Positions 49,878 through 61,218 are shown, numbered from the stretch's first letter. The stretch: DNA of 64,000 nucleotides from Euptelea pleiosperma (GCA_035048495.1 CM068548.1:7677464-7741463), one strand, 5' to 3'. The notes: generated from the letters alone by a model not told the origin. Made by a program: numbers and translations.

Positions 49878-52800
49878 CTACTCTTGTTGGATCTCCTCTT
49901 CCCCCACCTCATATTCCTCATCATCGTCGTCCTCCTCTTCGGTGTCATCATTATCAAAAATGTTGCTCCTGGGGAACTTACCAAATTCACCCTTTCCGTC
50001 ATCCTCGCTCACAAACTCCAGCCCATATTTGGTGTTCCTGTGTTTCACCAGAAGCCAACGAAGCAGCCGATCTTCCTTGTTCAGGTAATGTAGTTCCTTG
50101 TTGAAGTTGGGAGTAGCCATCATTGTCATTTGCATCAGTTGACCCTGAATAAAACATAACAATATTAGAAATGTGTATATTAATTTACTTAGAAATAAGT
50201 TGTGGTGAAGGGAAGTGACCCAACACACACACATCATGCTCTACAATCTTTTTGTGAATGTAACTCAAACATGCACATAGCTCTCAATATTAAATGAATC
50301 ACAAGATATCAGAGATGAGTGGCACGTCCATATAGTACAATCTTTAAAAAAAAATTATAATACTGTCAGCTTAACAAACAATGACTATGAAAAATAAATA
50401 AATAAAAGGCTTAACAAACATTTTATCTTGCCTCAAAATAAACTGAAGTGAATCTGAATAAAAATAAATAGTGGCTTGGGATGACTGTCTTACTCCCATG
50501 TCAATACAGGTGTCATGACATCCATTTTCAGCATAATATAAAAATAAATTAATTGCCCAATTAAATGGGTTTGTACCATTTCACGCATTTTCCCTTGATA
50601 ATTCAATAGATATACAGTAAAATGGTGAATGGCAAGTCAAAAATGTCTGCCCCTCCAAAACTCATTCATTGTCATCTTCAAAGAAGTGATTGCATCGTTC
50701 TGCAAGAACCTTTAGAAAACCATTCTCTATTTGTATGATTGCACTGTCATAGATAATGTTGTCTGCCTTGAGATCACCTTGGTCCATATTGACATTGGGG
50801 AAATTGTTCTCCAACGCAAAAAGTCTAGTTTTTGAGGCAGTCGGAACTTGTCACTTTTTTTCGTGCTTTTGAATACATTGCCCAACAAGACTACTGTACC
50901 TTCCCCTTCCCCTTCCCCTTTCCCCCCTTTCCCACTTAATCATGAATGATGGGATTGAACTTGTTCAATTTTATCAATAATAACTCAATCATTTCCAGAT
51001 GTGCATCACCATTTTCCTCTCCATTTCACAAGCATTTGCAACAACCTGTTTGTGCTCTTAGAAATTTTATAGTCATCCAGTAAGTCAAATTCCTGGTCAA
51101 TAGAGTAACACCAGAAAAGTGTAAATTGGGCATGATCACTTTCTGATTTTGGTTCTTAATCAATGCAACTCACTTAATCTTCTGCTGCTACTTCTGTTTC
51201 CAAGGATATTATGTTGAATGAATTTATGGTCCATGGATATATATTTTTATATATGTGGCCTTAAGAGTTAGATTCTTTCAAGGCCATTTCATGATTTCAT
51301 TCTCATCAGAAAAGATCATGGCAAAACAAAGTACGTACATTTCACCAGTTATTCATAAACTATTTACACCTTTCCGATTAAGGCTGTAAATTTTGTTTGA
51401 GGAACACTTGACAAGATTTCGATCTGGACCTTTATTCCAATTTATTTAGTTTGAATTTAATTGAGAAACAGGATTTGTGTTGTCCGACCCCAATTAGTTG
51501 GGATAATGCTCTGACGATATTTGTATCATGTGTGTATGTATGGATCTCATCACCATCATCATCATCAACTTATTTATGTATCAACTGAAGGCATGTGCAT
51601 GATTGTAGGGGCCTTTTTGGAAGAAGCGGCAATTCAAGGCACGGTTAGAAAGGAAAAAGATGACGTTAAAAAAGTCAGATTTGCCCATGGGTACAGGCCT
51701 ATTCAGTCATTAACCAATATAGCAACTATATTTATGAGCTAGCTTATCAAAAAACAATATATTTGAGCTAGGCTTGCATGAGGACAGGCCTCATGCAAAA
51801 TTTGGTGTGACACCCCCTTAAAATGCCACGTGGCACACAATTTCTATGTGCCTATGATCTCATTTGTGATGTGTCATTTACTCTTTTAATTTGATATAAT
51901 ACTTAATGTGACATTTCATGAGCAATGTAACAAAAAAAAATTATTTTCATGTGCCATTTCAGACATCTTTTACTATCAGTGTTTCAAATACCATTTCAAC
52001 ATTTAACAAAATGCTATGAACATCCATTTCCACACTCTATATGGTTGTTTATTGTAGTCTGATGGCTTGTGTGCTTGTTTTCATGCTTGTTTTATTATTT
52101 CCGAAAGTTTCAACAAAAATTTCTCCAATATTTCCATCATTTCCCTAAAAAAGCATTTTTTTTTCACACTGCGTTGAAAATTTCCCTTTCCCGAGAGGTT
52201 GAAATATACATCAACATCGAAATTTAATACCTTTCATTATAACATCCTCATATAATTTTCTCTTCAAGCTTGAGAGCATTCAAAAAAGAGTTCAAAACTT
52301 CTTCTTTTTTATAAGAGTTCAAAACTTATAATCCCACCATCCATATCTAACCTCTCCTCCAAATTGGAAGTTTAACTAAAATTCATTCCCCTTCTCTAAC
52401 CTTTTTTTTTCCCCTCAGCAGCCATATTTCATGGACGTTCAACTGGGTCTTAAAGCTATCTCTCGCTTTCTCTCTATAACAAAATCTAAGTGATTGCCTC
52501 TGAACAAAACCTTAAATATGTTAAAAAAAGAATGATGTAAGACAGCTAGAGTGATTCTAGAATTGTTTGGATAGCATTTCCTATAAGGTTGTATGTATCG
52601 TAAAATTCTAGGTAAATACAATAACAGCAAAGTTATAGCTTTATAACTTAGAAGCATCTAAAATTCTCATGTAAGGAATGCAACATATACTAAAATCTAA
52701 ATTTAAGAGAACCAATTGATTATCAAAGAAAAAAAAAGATATGATTGAGCACCTAGTGTTGGGGGAGAGGTTGGCTGTTCCTCCTATAGTCCTATCAAGC

Positions 52801-54461
52801 TGCAGGGCCAGGCCAAACTCCAATAAACAGACGGGTAGACACATTCATGAAAAGCAACAAAGAAGATAACTAAACAAAACCAAGGTAGTTAAGGGCGCAA
52901 GGCACACTTAAGGCGCTAGGACCTCTGGTGCCAAAGGCACAAGGCGAGAAACGCGCCTGACTGAAGCAAGGCACAATATTAAAAATTATAAGAAAGATAA
53001 AAAAATATAAAAAACATTAAGAAAAATAACATCATAAAATAACAAAATAAGTAATCACAAGGCCATAAAACATAAAAGATAGCAAATGTCGAAAATTTCA
53101 AGTAACCCAAAAGCAGTTCTACTTAACATTGTCATTATCTAAATAAAAAACAAGTAATCAAAAAGCAATAAAACATAAAAGATAACAAATGTTCAAAATC
53201 TCAAATAGCCCACAATTAGCTCTAGTTAACATCACCATCATCTAAAATATAATCATTAGCTTCATCCCCATCATCATCGGATGTATTAGCCTCCCCAATA
53301 TATTCTTCTTCTTCAGTCTCCTCCAAATTGGCCTCTTCCTCTTCCGACTCCCTTATTGAAGCCCCTGCCCTTACTCTTGACCTTGATGGTGATCTAGTAT
53401 TTGATGTTGATTCACAAACTCTAGCAGCTCTCGCAACAACACTCCATGTCAAGCTATCATCCTTAAACACCAATTCATATTCGCTTTCATCAATGTATTT
53501 CAATGAGATAGGTTTAATTGTATTTCTCCTATCATACCGATGCTTAATATAATAAGCCAACGTACAAATTTTTTTACAAAAAAATATGTATTTTAGTGAG
53601 GCGTGTGCCTGGAGCCTGGTCTGAGGCGCGCGCTTTACTAAACGTGCCTGGCCTTGACCCTTCTAAGGTGCTTTAGGTGAGCCTGAGGTGCGCGCCTTGA
53701 GCCTGAGGCGCACGCCTTGACTATAGAGAACAAAACTATAGCGGTAACCTCTTAATGTGGACAAAAACACTTTCTTAAAAGAAAGATATAGGTTCAACAT
53801 GCTTCCATCCGCGTACGAACTGGAATTGGAAACCTTCTCTATTGTATAATCAACTATAGCCCAAAAACAATGGAGTCCTAGATTTCTACCAAAAAAAAAA
53901 AAAAACTACAACATCCTCCAAGCTACTAGACTAGAGAAGAGTCAGGCACTTCATCTGGTTCACATTCAATTCTTTTGCATGTTATGGATATCAAAAGAGT
54001 GATTGAAATTAAATTTAAACGACTTTGAAATAATCTCTGCATTGATTAATAGGAACTTTTACAATTGCAAAATAACCTCCACATGAAGCCCATAATTACT
54101 TTATATCAAATGGCCACAAAGAATAACAACTAAACAAAACACCATACATAAAAATCAACCAAATTCTGTTTAGTTCACTAATGAGAAAAAGGACTTCGAA
54201 TACAAGAAGCAAAAAAAGATAGAAGCAACATAGATGAATGATTATAGAGAGGAAGTTGCAAGAGAAGTAGATGCAAACCTGATAGTATCTCCCATCAAGC
54301 TTCTTAATACCATAACCTAGCTGAACAGTCCCGAACGATTTAATATCGGTAAGAACACCGCTCCTTCTGTAAACATGTTTTCCTACCCGAGCAACCAAGT
54401 CCATCATATGTTCCTTCCTCACATGGGGTTTCAGCAAGAGCATACAATCATAAAGAGGCAT
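49878..54461 (-). CDS. Bacterial-type ribosomal protein S6 (probably mitochondrial)
   Basis: This is a small-subunit ribosomal protein of the bS6 family. It binds 16S-type rRNA together with S18; plants keep nuclear genes for organellar versions. Exon 1 is 54461-54279 and exon 2 is 50144-49878, joined across a 4.1-kb GT-AG intron into 149 residues. Family marks are the N-terminal MPLYDCMLLLKP strand, FGTVQLGYGIKKLDGRYYQ at the exon 1 end, and NKEDRLLRWLLVKHR in exon 2. The C-terminus is strongly acidic (DDTEEEDDDDEEYEVGEEE). The start fits plant homologues that begin MPLYDCM and lack a cleavable presequence. The intron carries a hAT deletion derivative (52881-53728) and a possible SINE tail. 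Mitochondrial location is inferred from resemblance to Arabidopsis proteins. Confidence 0.9.
50885..50935. repeat. CCCCTT minisatellite in the S6 intron
   Basis: About five CCCCTT-type units form a C/T-rich tract. Confidence 0.7.
51470..51575 (+). repeat. Possible SINE/LINE 3' tail and CAT microsatellite
   Basis: GTCCGACCCCAATTAGTTGG followed by GATAATGCTC resembles the conserved 3' tail of several plant SINE families. It is followed by a CATCATCATC run at about 51547-51567. The 5' promoter part was not found. Confidence 0.35.
52881..53728 (-). mobile_element. hAT deletion derivative with perfect 8-bp target duplication
   Basis: The left end CAAGGTAGTTAAGGGCG and the right end CCTTGACTATAGAG are imperfect inverted termini, with GGCGCG-rich subterminal arms. 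AACAAAAC flanks both sides (52873-52880 and 53729-53736), the 8-bp duplication typical of hAT elements. It retains only the C-terminal piece of a transposase. It sits in the S6 intron. A relative is truncated at 3634-3975. Confidence 0.8.
53222..53560 (-). pseudogene. hAT transposase C-terminal remnant
   Basis: The frame includes HRYDRRNTIKPISLKYIDES, then DSLTWSVVARAARVCEST, then an acidic Glu/Asp-rich tail. This pattern is seen at the C-terminus of plant hAT transposases, downstream of the dimerisation domain. The catalytic and BED zinc-finger regions are absent, so it has no activity. Confidence 0.65.
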
Positions 54462-54508
54462 TTTTTCTTTCCTCGTCCTCCCTTTTTTTACCTTTCTTGG
54501 ACTGTTTT

Positions 54509-55245
54509 CCTGAATGAGGAAAAAAAGATAAATAAATCACCTTTTGTCTTCAGTTTGAAGCACTCATCTTTGAATTAAGCAAAACCAATTTGAATGGACA
54601 TCAAATTGATTAAAAAGCAGTACAGAAATTGAAGTGTCATAAAATAAATTACCAAATAAATGAACTGAACCCATTTCAAATTTATAAAAAAAAACCGTCA
54701 TTTGAAATGGCACCAAAAATGAACTGAACCGAGTACAGAAATTGAAGCATCAAAAGAGGTAAATTACATAATAAAATGAAATGAACCATGCGAAAAGACA
54801 CCAAAATGATCTGAATCCATTTCAAATTAAGCAAAACCCAATTGAAAAAAGAAGTTAAAAACTAGTCCAAAGGAGAATCAAGAAAACTAGATAATATCAG
54901 AAATCACACATATTGATAGATGAGCATATTCACCTTATATAAGATGATAAAATAAGGGGAAAATATGGTACATACAAGTTATATTTTGTAGGGTTTTAAA
55001 TTGGTTAAAGCATACCTTTTTGTTACTTGACAATGGAGATGCCGTTTCTCCTCCGCCTTCAATTCGCCGGACTTCACAGAGCAAATGGAGGTGAAGGCGC
55101 CTGGGACGATAAGGTCAGAAACAGTGGTTGTTTGGAGTTCTCCGGCGGAATCTAGGTAAGAGTGGCGGAGATGGTTGAGGGGGTGGTAGTGGGGCCTCTG
55201 TCGGAGTTTGAGGCGGAGAAAGGAGGAGGAGGGGTTTGACAAAAG
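54509..55245 (-). promoter_or_regulatory. 5' UTR intron and leader exon of the S6 gene (tentative)
   Basis: On the - strand, a GC-richer leader (about 55245-55014) ends near GTATGC or GTAACA donors, and an acceptor CATTCAG precedes GAAAACAGTCC at 54509. If the GTAACA donor is used, an ATG at 55242 would read in frame through to MPLYDCM and add an N-terminal extension. With the GTATGC donor the upstream frame stops. Confidence 0.4.
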
Positions 55246-55255
55246 GGTTTTGAGG

Positions 55256-55446
55256 GGGGGACAAATCTAGTAACAATTTTTGCATACTTAAACGTATGTA
55301 AACATTGTATCCACCATTGAATGCTCCTTGAAAAGCGTGTTTTTAATTTATAAAATATATTTTTTTTAAACCTTAAAATAACACATTTTTCAAGGGACAT
55401 CCAACAGTATTGACAATGTTTGCACAGTTGCATACTAGATTTGTCC
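55256..55446. mobile_element. Small MITE with GGACAAATCTAGTA ends
   Basis: The left end GGACAAATCTAGTA and the right end TACTAGATTTGTCC are inverted. GTTTTGAGG is present on both flanks (55247-55255 and 55447-55455), suggesting a 9-bp target duplication. A second copy lies at about 56165-56345. Confidence 0.7.
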
Positions 55447-55480
55447 GTTTTGAGGGTGGAGGGGGGAGTTCTCGATTTTG

Positions 55481-56160
55481 AGTAAAACTTTGATGACAGC
55501 ATGCGAGGCCGTTGACAGCGCAATATGAGCCACGTGGCACAGTCTCTGAGGTGGATCTACGGACCAAAAATCAGTGATTTCTAGGCGTTGGATTTGAGTT
55601 ATTTTCATGGGTTGATTTTAACCGTGGAAATTTGAGCATTATTGACCATTATTCTAGGTACAGCAATCCAAAGGTTTGAAATCACTAATCAGGCTGATTT
55701 TTGGTTTGTAGATATGGGATTGAAAAACCATCCATACGGTCAGAGGAGTAAACCTTGGATGACATCTGCAGTCAGCGACACCACTGACTGCAGCTAATAT
55801 GAGCCAGGTGACACATTCTTAGGAGGATACTGACCGTATGGCTGTTTGGCCAACCACTAGATGGACCTACAAACCAAAAATCAGTCTGATTAGTGATTTA
55901 AACGGGTTCACATCAAGGAGAAAACGTTTGATGACGACATCCATCACTAACGTTGATGGTGGACCACAGTTGAGCCACATGGCATACTATTAGAGGCTAC
56001 AGTCGACTGTATGGATGTTTGGTCCATCCTAGGTTGACTTACCCAACAAAAATCAGCTTAATTAGTGATTTCTAACCATTGGATCATATGCTCAAATCCA
56101 CGGTTAAAAATAAACCATGAAAAAGACTCTAATCCGGTGAATTTTAGTATACAGGTCCAC
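55481..56160. mobile_element. Two abutting copies of the GAGTAAAAC Mutator-like MITE family
   Basis: The first copy runs from GAGTAAAACTTTGATGACAG to CATACGGTCAG (about 55745). A second starts immediately as GAGTAAACCTTGGATGAC and continues, rearranged, to about 56160. CACGTG and AAAATCAGGCTGATT-type cores are present. Confidence 0.55.
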
Positions 56161-56164
56161 TTAG

Positions 56165-56345
56165 TGAGGACAAATTTAGTATGCAACCATTTGCATACTT
56201 AAAAGTATGCAAACAATATCAGTACTGTTAGATGTCCCTTGAAAAATGTGTTATTTCAATATTTCCAAAAAATACATTTTATAAATTAAAAACACGTTTT
56301 TCAATGAGCATTCAACGATGGATACAATGTTTGCATACTAGACCG
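56165..56345. mobile_element. Second copy of the GGACAAAT MITE
   Basis: GGACAAATTTAGTATGCAAC at the left and GTTTGCATACTAGACC at the right face each other around AAAACACGTTTTTCAATGAG, collinear with 55256-55446 in inverted orientation. Confidence 0.6.
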
Positions 56346-56429
56346 ACCCACGTAGTGATGAGGCAAACATCCATACGGCCAGTTAACTCCATCAATTATT
56401 TAATGTCAAAATAAAATGCTTGTAAAAAA

Positions 56430-56670
56430 AATTGACTAAATACTGAAAAAAAACGACTGTTATTTTTTGAAAAAAAATTGTTAAAAAACATCTGTTATTT
56501 TTCCGTTATTCTCTGTTATAAATTTTAATGAATATTTGAAAATCAAAATTTTAATTTTAGCACTGTTATTTCCATTCCTTTCCATTATTTTTCGTTTTTT
56601 GCCCATGTGCGCTACAATCTGTTATAATGGAAATAATGGAAACGCCCCCAATCTGTTATAACGTTGGAGT
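56430..56670. repeat. TTATAACGG-family MITE copy
   Basis: TCTGTTATAATGGAAATAATGG and related words of the family, right-truncated into sequence shared with 24640-24732. Confidence 0.5.
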
Positions 56671-56713
56671 GCGGAAGGCACACAATTTTTGCAAATGCGT
56701 TTTTTGGGAGTAT

Positions 56714-56880
56714 TCTATATAACAAAACAGGGAAGTTGGGACTTATACCTCCTCTTATAAGCATCAACAAAGAAAGACCGATATCTAATCCTCCCCAAAA
56801 TGGACGGTGGATCTCAGCCACTCACCTGATTTTAGCAAATTCTTTGTGGTGGAGTGTTGATGGCAGGGGGCACCCACTAG
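56714..56880 (+). mobile_element. Single Helitron-like unit
   Basis: One 167-bp unit of the family arrayed at 24083-25195: it starts TCTATATAACAAAACAGG and ends GGCACCCACTAG. Its upstream flank also matches the flank of the array unit at 24733, so a larger block was copied. Confidence 0.6.
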
Positions 56881-56918
56881 TTATTAAAAAGTAATGATCC
56901 CACGGTCCATGGACTTGC

Positions 56919-57310
56919 GAGTAAAACTTGTCACAGCATTGTGACAGATCCCAACACACAATACGAGCTATGTGGCACACTCTTAGTTGACACTGACCGT
57001 ATGGATGTTTGACCAGTCCCTCAGTGAACCTCAAACCCAAAAATCAGCCTGATTAGTGATTTCTAAGCCATTAGATTGAAGTTATTTTTATGGGTTGATT
57101 TTAACGGTAGGAAATCGAGCATTAGTATTATTTGGGTGCAAAGATCCAAAGGTTGTAAGTCACGAATCAGTTTGATTTTTTGTTTGTAGATCCACCGAGG
57201 GACTGGCCAAACATCCATACGGTCAGCGTCCACTAAGAGTGTGCCACATGGCTCGTATTGTGCGTTGTGAGAGAAGCATCTGTCACAACGCTGTGACAGA
57301 ATTTTTACTC
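56919..57310. mobile_element. Mutator-like MITE, GAGTAAAAC family, near-complete
   Basis: Ends are GAGTAAAACTTGTCACAGC and GCTGTGACAGAATTTTTACTC. The nine-base flanks TGGACTTGC and TGGACTTAT agree at seven positions. The arms contain AAAAATCAGCCTGATTAG. Confidence 0.7.
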
Positions 57311-57389
57311 TGGACTTATTGCTTGGTGGCATCGTTTTGTTATTGCTTAAAAAATGTACTTCAAGTTGTGTGCTAAATAGTGATGCCCA

Positions 57390-57710
57390 AATTCATCGGT
57401 TAAAAATAAATCCTTGAAAATGACTACAATCGAATGGTTAGATATCACTTATCAAGCTGATTTTCTTTGCATGTAGGTCCACCTAGAGATGGGCCAAATA
57501 TCTATACAGTCATTGGTCTCTAATAGTGTGCCACTTCTTTCAAATAATGCTCAAAATCCACGGTTAAAAATAGTCCATGAAAAAGACAAATCCAATGGAT
57601 AGAAATTAACAATCAGGATGAATTTTGTTATGTACGTCCACCTAGGGATGTGCCAAACATATATACGGTCAGTGATCTCTAAGAGTGTGCCACATTAAAG
57701 GTGCACCGTC
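57390..57710. repeat. Degenerate GAGTAAAAC-family pieces
   Basis: Arm fragments such as CAAATATCTATACAGTCA, AAGAGTGTGCCACATT and TAGGTCCACCTAGAGATG occur without termini. Confidence 0.45.
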
Positions 57711-57922
57711 CACCTAGTATATACATAAACGATAATAAAACCAAATAACCGAGACATAACTTGATTAGACTCGTTTATCTAATGAGCTTCCTTTAAGGGA
57801 TGATTCCGCTTGTGAGCTGTTTAAGTGAAATGATGCTATGCTCGCGGTGAGTTGACCCCATGAATGAGTTTACAAATACCTACTTGCATAAACTAGATTG
57901 ATCCATTTATTTTGTTCAGACC

Positions 57923-58310
57923 AAGGTTTAAAAGGGACCGTTATAATGGTATAACGGTCTGGGCGTTACCATTTTTTCCGTTATAACAGCCTCAGAGGTA
58001 AAAATGGAAAAAATGGGAAAAATGAAAAATAATGGAAATAACAGAAAATACGAGAAAAAAGGGTGCTGAAATTCAAATTTTGAAATTTGAAATTTCAATT
58101 TCAAAAACAGAAAAAACATAATATAATGGAAAAAAATAAAAAAAAATGACCGTTTTTTTCACATTTTTTAACGAAAAATAACGGCTATTTATTTTCGTTA
58201 TAACGGCTGTTATTTTCTGGGCGTTTTAACTGTGCGTAACATAGCGGTGTAGGACCGAATCCGTTATAATGGCCATTATTTTCGTTATAACGGCCAATTT
58301 TTAAACCTTG
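57923..58310. mobile_element. Complete TTATAACGG-family MITE, 388 bp
   Basis: Ends are AAGGTTTAAAAGGGACCG and GGCCAATTTTTAAACCTTG. GTTCAGACC flanks both sides (57914-57922 and 58311-58319). The arms hold repeated CGTTATAACGG words in inverse orientation. The 9-base duplication suggests a Mutator-like origin, though overlap of the flank with the terminus leaves 6-9 bp possible. Other copies lie at 7960, 18535, 24595, 56430 and 63810. Confidence 0.75.
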
Positions 58311-58456
58311 GTTCAGACCATTATCAATAGCATGTTTTAAAGCAAGGGTTGTTTTGGCCGGTCAAGAAAGAGCTGCATTAGTCCCCTTTACATCTGTTTG
58401 GAAACTTAAAAATGGGGCTAGCCAAGGTTAATCCTGGTGCAGTTGTTGTGACTTGT

Positions 58457-59420
58457 GCCTGTTTGGAAAGCCGAAAAACACGGCCAGCCGAGGTCAGTTC
58501 AGAATTGATCGTATGTTTATGTGTTTGGTAACCATGTGGGCCCCACTTTTAAGTTTTCATTTTTTCTGATTTTGCTCTTAAAACAGGTTCGGTGTTGTCC
58601 CTCTGAAAACACGTTACAACATCGAACTCGTCTATTTCTTTCAACTCTCTCCATTCTCTCCCCTTCTTCCTGTTAAGGTTTTTCCTCTGCAAATCCATCC
58701 ACAAATGATACCCCCTCTGAAGACCTCGACCTGAATTTCGATGCCATTTCTCTCGAGGATCAGAACGAGATTTCTAATGTTGGGTTGCAGAATCTTCAGT
58801 AATGGTCAGCTTTTGAAACTGGAACCCTAACTGAGGGAGGAATATACGAGGTTAGGGTTTCTAGCAAAGGAGGGAATCTTGTAGAACCTTTGGTTCATGG
58901 TTCCGAAGTTCATGTCAAAGGAACTTGAATGAAGAAGCAGCGTTCAACGGTGGTAATGGTGGAGTGTTCAACGGTGATAATTGAGTCGTCGTTTGAGCAA
59001 ATACAAGTTGTTGGAGGGGAAGTTGCAGTGGTGGACAATAAGGAGGATTTGAAGAACTATGAATTGATAGGTGAATCTATCTTGTTTGGAGAAAAATCAA
59101 AGCTTAGAGGCTGTGGGTCTTAATCTCAAATAATACTTTCATGCAAGGTGCCCAGCTACCCAGCTATCGGGAAGAATGGTTTGGGCAGCCGAAGGGCGGA
59201 ATCTGAGCAAGTAAGATAGCACCATCGCTACTGATGAAAAGGGGTTTTGTAAAGGGGGTTTTGTGATTTTGATCTCTTTCTGCAGAGGTTCTAGTTTAGC
59301 CGATCCTAACCAAACAACAAAGAAACAGAACTAGTTCAAGGTTGACAACAACCTTGACCAGTCATAGCTTTAAACTAGATTAGGAATGGAATAGACCTTG
59401 AAAACATGAGCAAACAGGCC
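58457..59420 (+). mobile_element. Possible MITE-bounded gene fragment capture
   Basis: GCCTGTTTGG at 58457 and CAAACAGGCC at 59411-59420 face each other. Between them, about 58680-59120, are gene-like blocks: TPSEDLDLNFDAISLEDQNE followed by a stop, FETGTLTEGGIYEVRVSS, and a 64-codon frame at 58929-59120 (VVGGEVAVVDNKEDLKNYEL). The parent gene was not recognised. The blocks are in different frames or separated by stops, so it is not a working gene. Confidence 0.35.
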
Positions 59421-60290
59421 ACGTGGAACTCTCTTTAAGGAGCCCGCTTGTTAAGATTTTGTCCTAGAGTGGTATTTTGAAAACAGGTTGCAACACCGAA
59501 TCCATTCCTCTACGCTAGGACTGGACTAAACCCAGAAAGACTGAACTTTCCAACCGGCCCTTCAGTTTCTTGTTTGCCAGTGAGTGTTGGTTTGTTGAGC
59601 CATTAGCAGCCCCAAAAGACAATCTACATAGACAGGCAAATCTAGTTTTAACACTTAACCAAGAGTCACTAGGACTTACCTCAGACTGAGCCCGCAGGCC
59701 CGGATTCATTACACACTTAACATTTCAGCCCAGTCCAGCCCATTAATAGACGAGATGGGTTGGGCCAAGCTTAATGTAATGTTTTGTATAATTTAAATTT
59801 TAAACCCATGCTCCAACCCATTATTTAACCGGCCTTAAAAACATACCAGCCTCGTGACCATTGGGCTTATAATGCAGCCAAAGCCTGAAACCATTAGAGG
59901 CAGTGCTAAAAGCTCATCTATCCATCCCAGCCCATTAAGACCCCTAGTCACCATAGGACCTGTTTGGCCGCACGGGTATGCTATCACTTCCTTAAAGTCT
60001 ACCCATAAAAAAAAATGCTTCAATCCATAGAATCAACCTAAGACTCAAATCCAACAGTTAGAACTGACCAATCAGGATGATTTTTGTTTGTAAGTTCACT
60101 TACGTTACAATCACGCTTAGAAGAATCGTTGGTGGGACCCATTGAATGGTTAAGAGCATAGAAACCTTAGTATAAAACAAGCAATAGATATATATAGTAA
60201 ACATACTAAGACAAAATTATATCGTTAATATGTACATTACTTTGGTAACAACCACAACCACCACCACCACCAACACCAACAACAAAATGG
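59421..60290. other. Intergenic DNA, no gene seen
   Basis: Mixed noncoding sequence with a CCA/ACC-rich microsatellite at about 60248-60282. Confidence 0.45.
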
Positions 60291-60297
60291 AAAAGTA

Positions 60298-60693
60298 CTA
60301 AGAAGAAACTGACATAAAAAAATGGAAAATGACAGTAATTTGGCCCAACAAACGGATGACCCAAGTCAGCTTCTTGGACAAGGCCGGAGTTAACACTTCT
60401 GGAGTGGTTATCACACTCATAACTAATAAAGTCCAGTACGTCAGGGGAATGCAGGCCTTGGCAAGGCTGTTCTTGACAACTACGTTGCCACATTTGATGA
60501 AAAGACTCACAAACATCCTTAGGACGATAGCCATAACAAGGTTGCCACGGCCAACTTCTCTGCCGTCGCCGCCGACACGGTTGAAACAATCCGCTATCAC
60601 TCTGGCAATGACCGCAACTATGAGAATCCATAGAATGTAATCCACGACCTTGAAAATCTCTCTGCCAAAGTGAGGGTTCTCCATGGTCGTCAA
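60298..60693 (-). CDS. Hypothetical small membrane protein
   Basis: A single-exon frame of 131 codons. It begins MTTMENPHFGREIF, with a second ATG three codons in, and contains three or four hydrophobic stretches: VVDYILWILIVAVIARVIA, LVMAIVLRMFVSLFI, YWTLLVMSVITT and LLGQITVIFHFF. No family was recognised. Composition and length are compatible with a small membrane protein, but there is no independent support such as conserved motifs or splicing, and it lies among repeats. A chance ORF is possible. Confidence 0.35.
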   Translation of the reverse strand: MTTMENPHFGREIFKVVDYILWILIVAVIARVIADCFNRVGGDGREVGRGNLVMAIVLRMFVSLFIKCGNVVVKNSLAKACIPLTYWTLLVMSVITTPEVLTPALSKKLTWVIRLLGQITVIFHFFMSVSS

Positions 60694-60881
60694 ACAATTG
60701 CAAATGCAATGTCTCTCCCTTATGACATTTGTTGAAAACAGAAGAAGAAAGTAGTATATAGATGCGAATTAGTCGATGGGTTAATGTTTTTTGAGCAGTG
60801 CCTAATATCTCTCACTCTCTTCCCAGTGCCCTTGCAACTGGTATAGCAAGCAAGGAATTAGAATATGGACAAGTTTACATG

Positions 60882-61014
60882 TGCCTGGAAGGTGCCGGCT
60901 TGCTCAGTTGGTAAAGTTTGTGGGTGATGATACCACAGACCTGGGTTCAAACCCCGCCTTCACCGAGTTACTGATCTCTTTAAAAACAGGCTTAACTACC
61001 AAAAAAAAAAAAAG
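60882..61014 (+). mobile_element. tRNA-derived SINE with target-site duplication
   Basis: The A box region GCTCAGTTGGTAAAGT and B box GGGTTCAAACC sit at tRNA spacing. The body ends in ACTACC followed by an A-run. AGTTTACATG occurs immediately before (60872-60881) and after (61015-61024), a 10-bp duplication. It has no coding capacity and is mobilised by LINE machinery. Confidence 0.85.
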
Positions 61015-61218
61015 AGTTTACATGGGGCTCTGTAACATACTACAAGATGTTGTCATATATGTACTAAGATATGCTGTCATATAATGTACTAAGTTTATTG
61101 GGAAATCATGGATTGAAATTCTTTCTGATGTTACATTGAAATTCTTTGAATCTCATGGAAAAGTGAAGCACACAGTAGTTACAAGGAAATTCTTTGATTC
61201 TTGGCAAAATATTATTGA

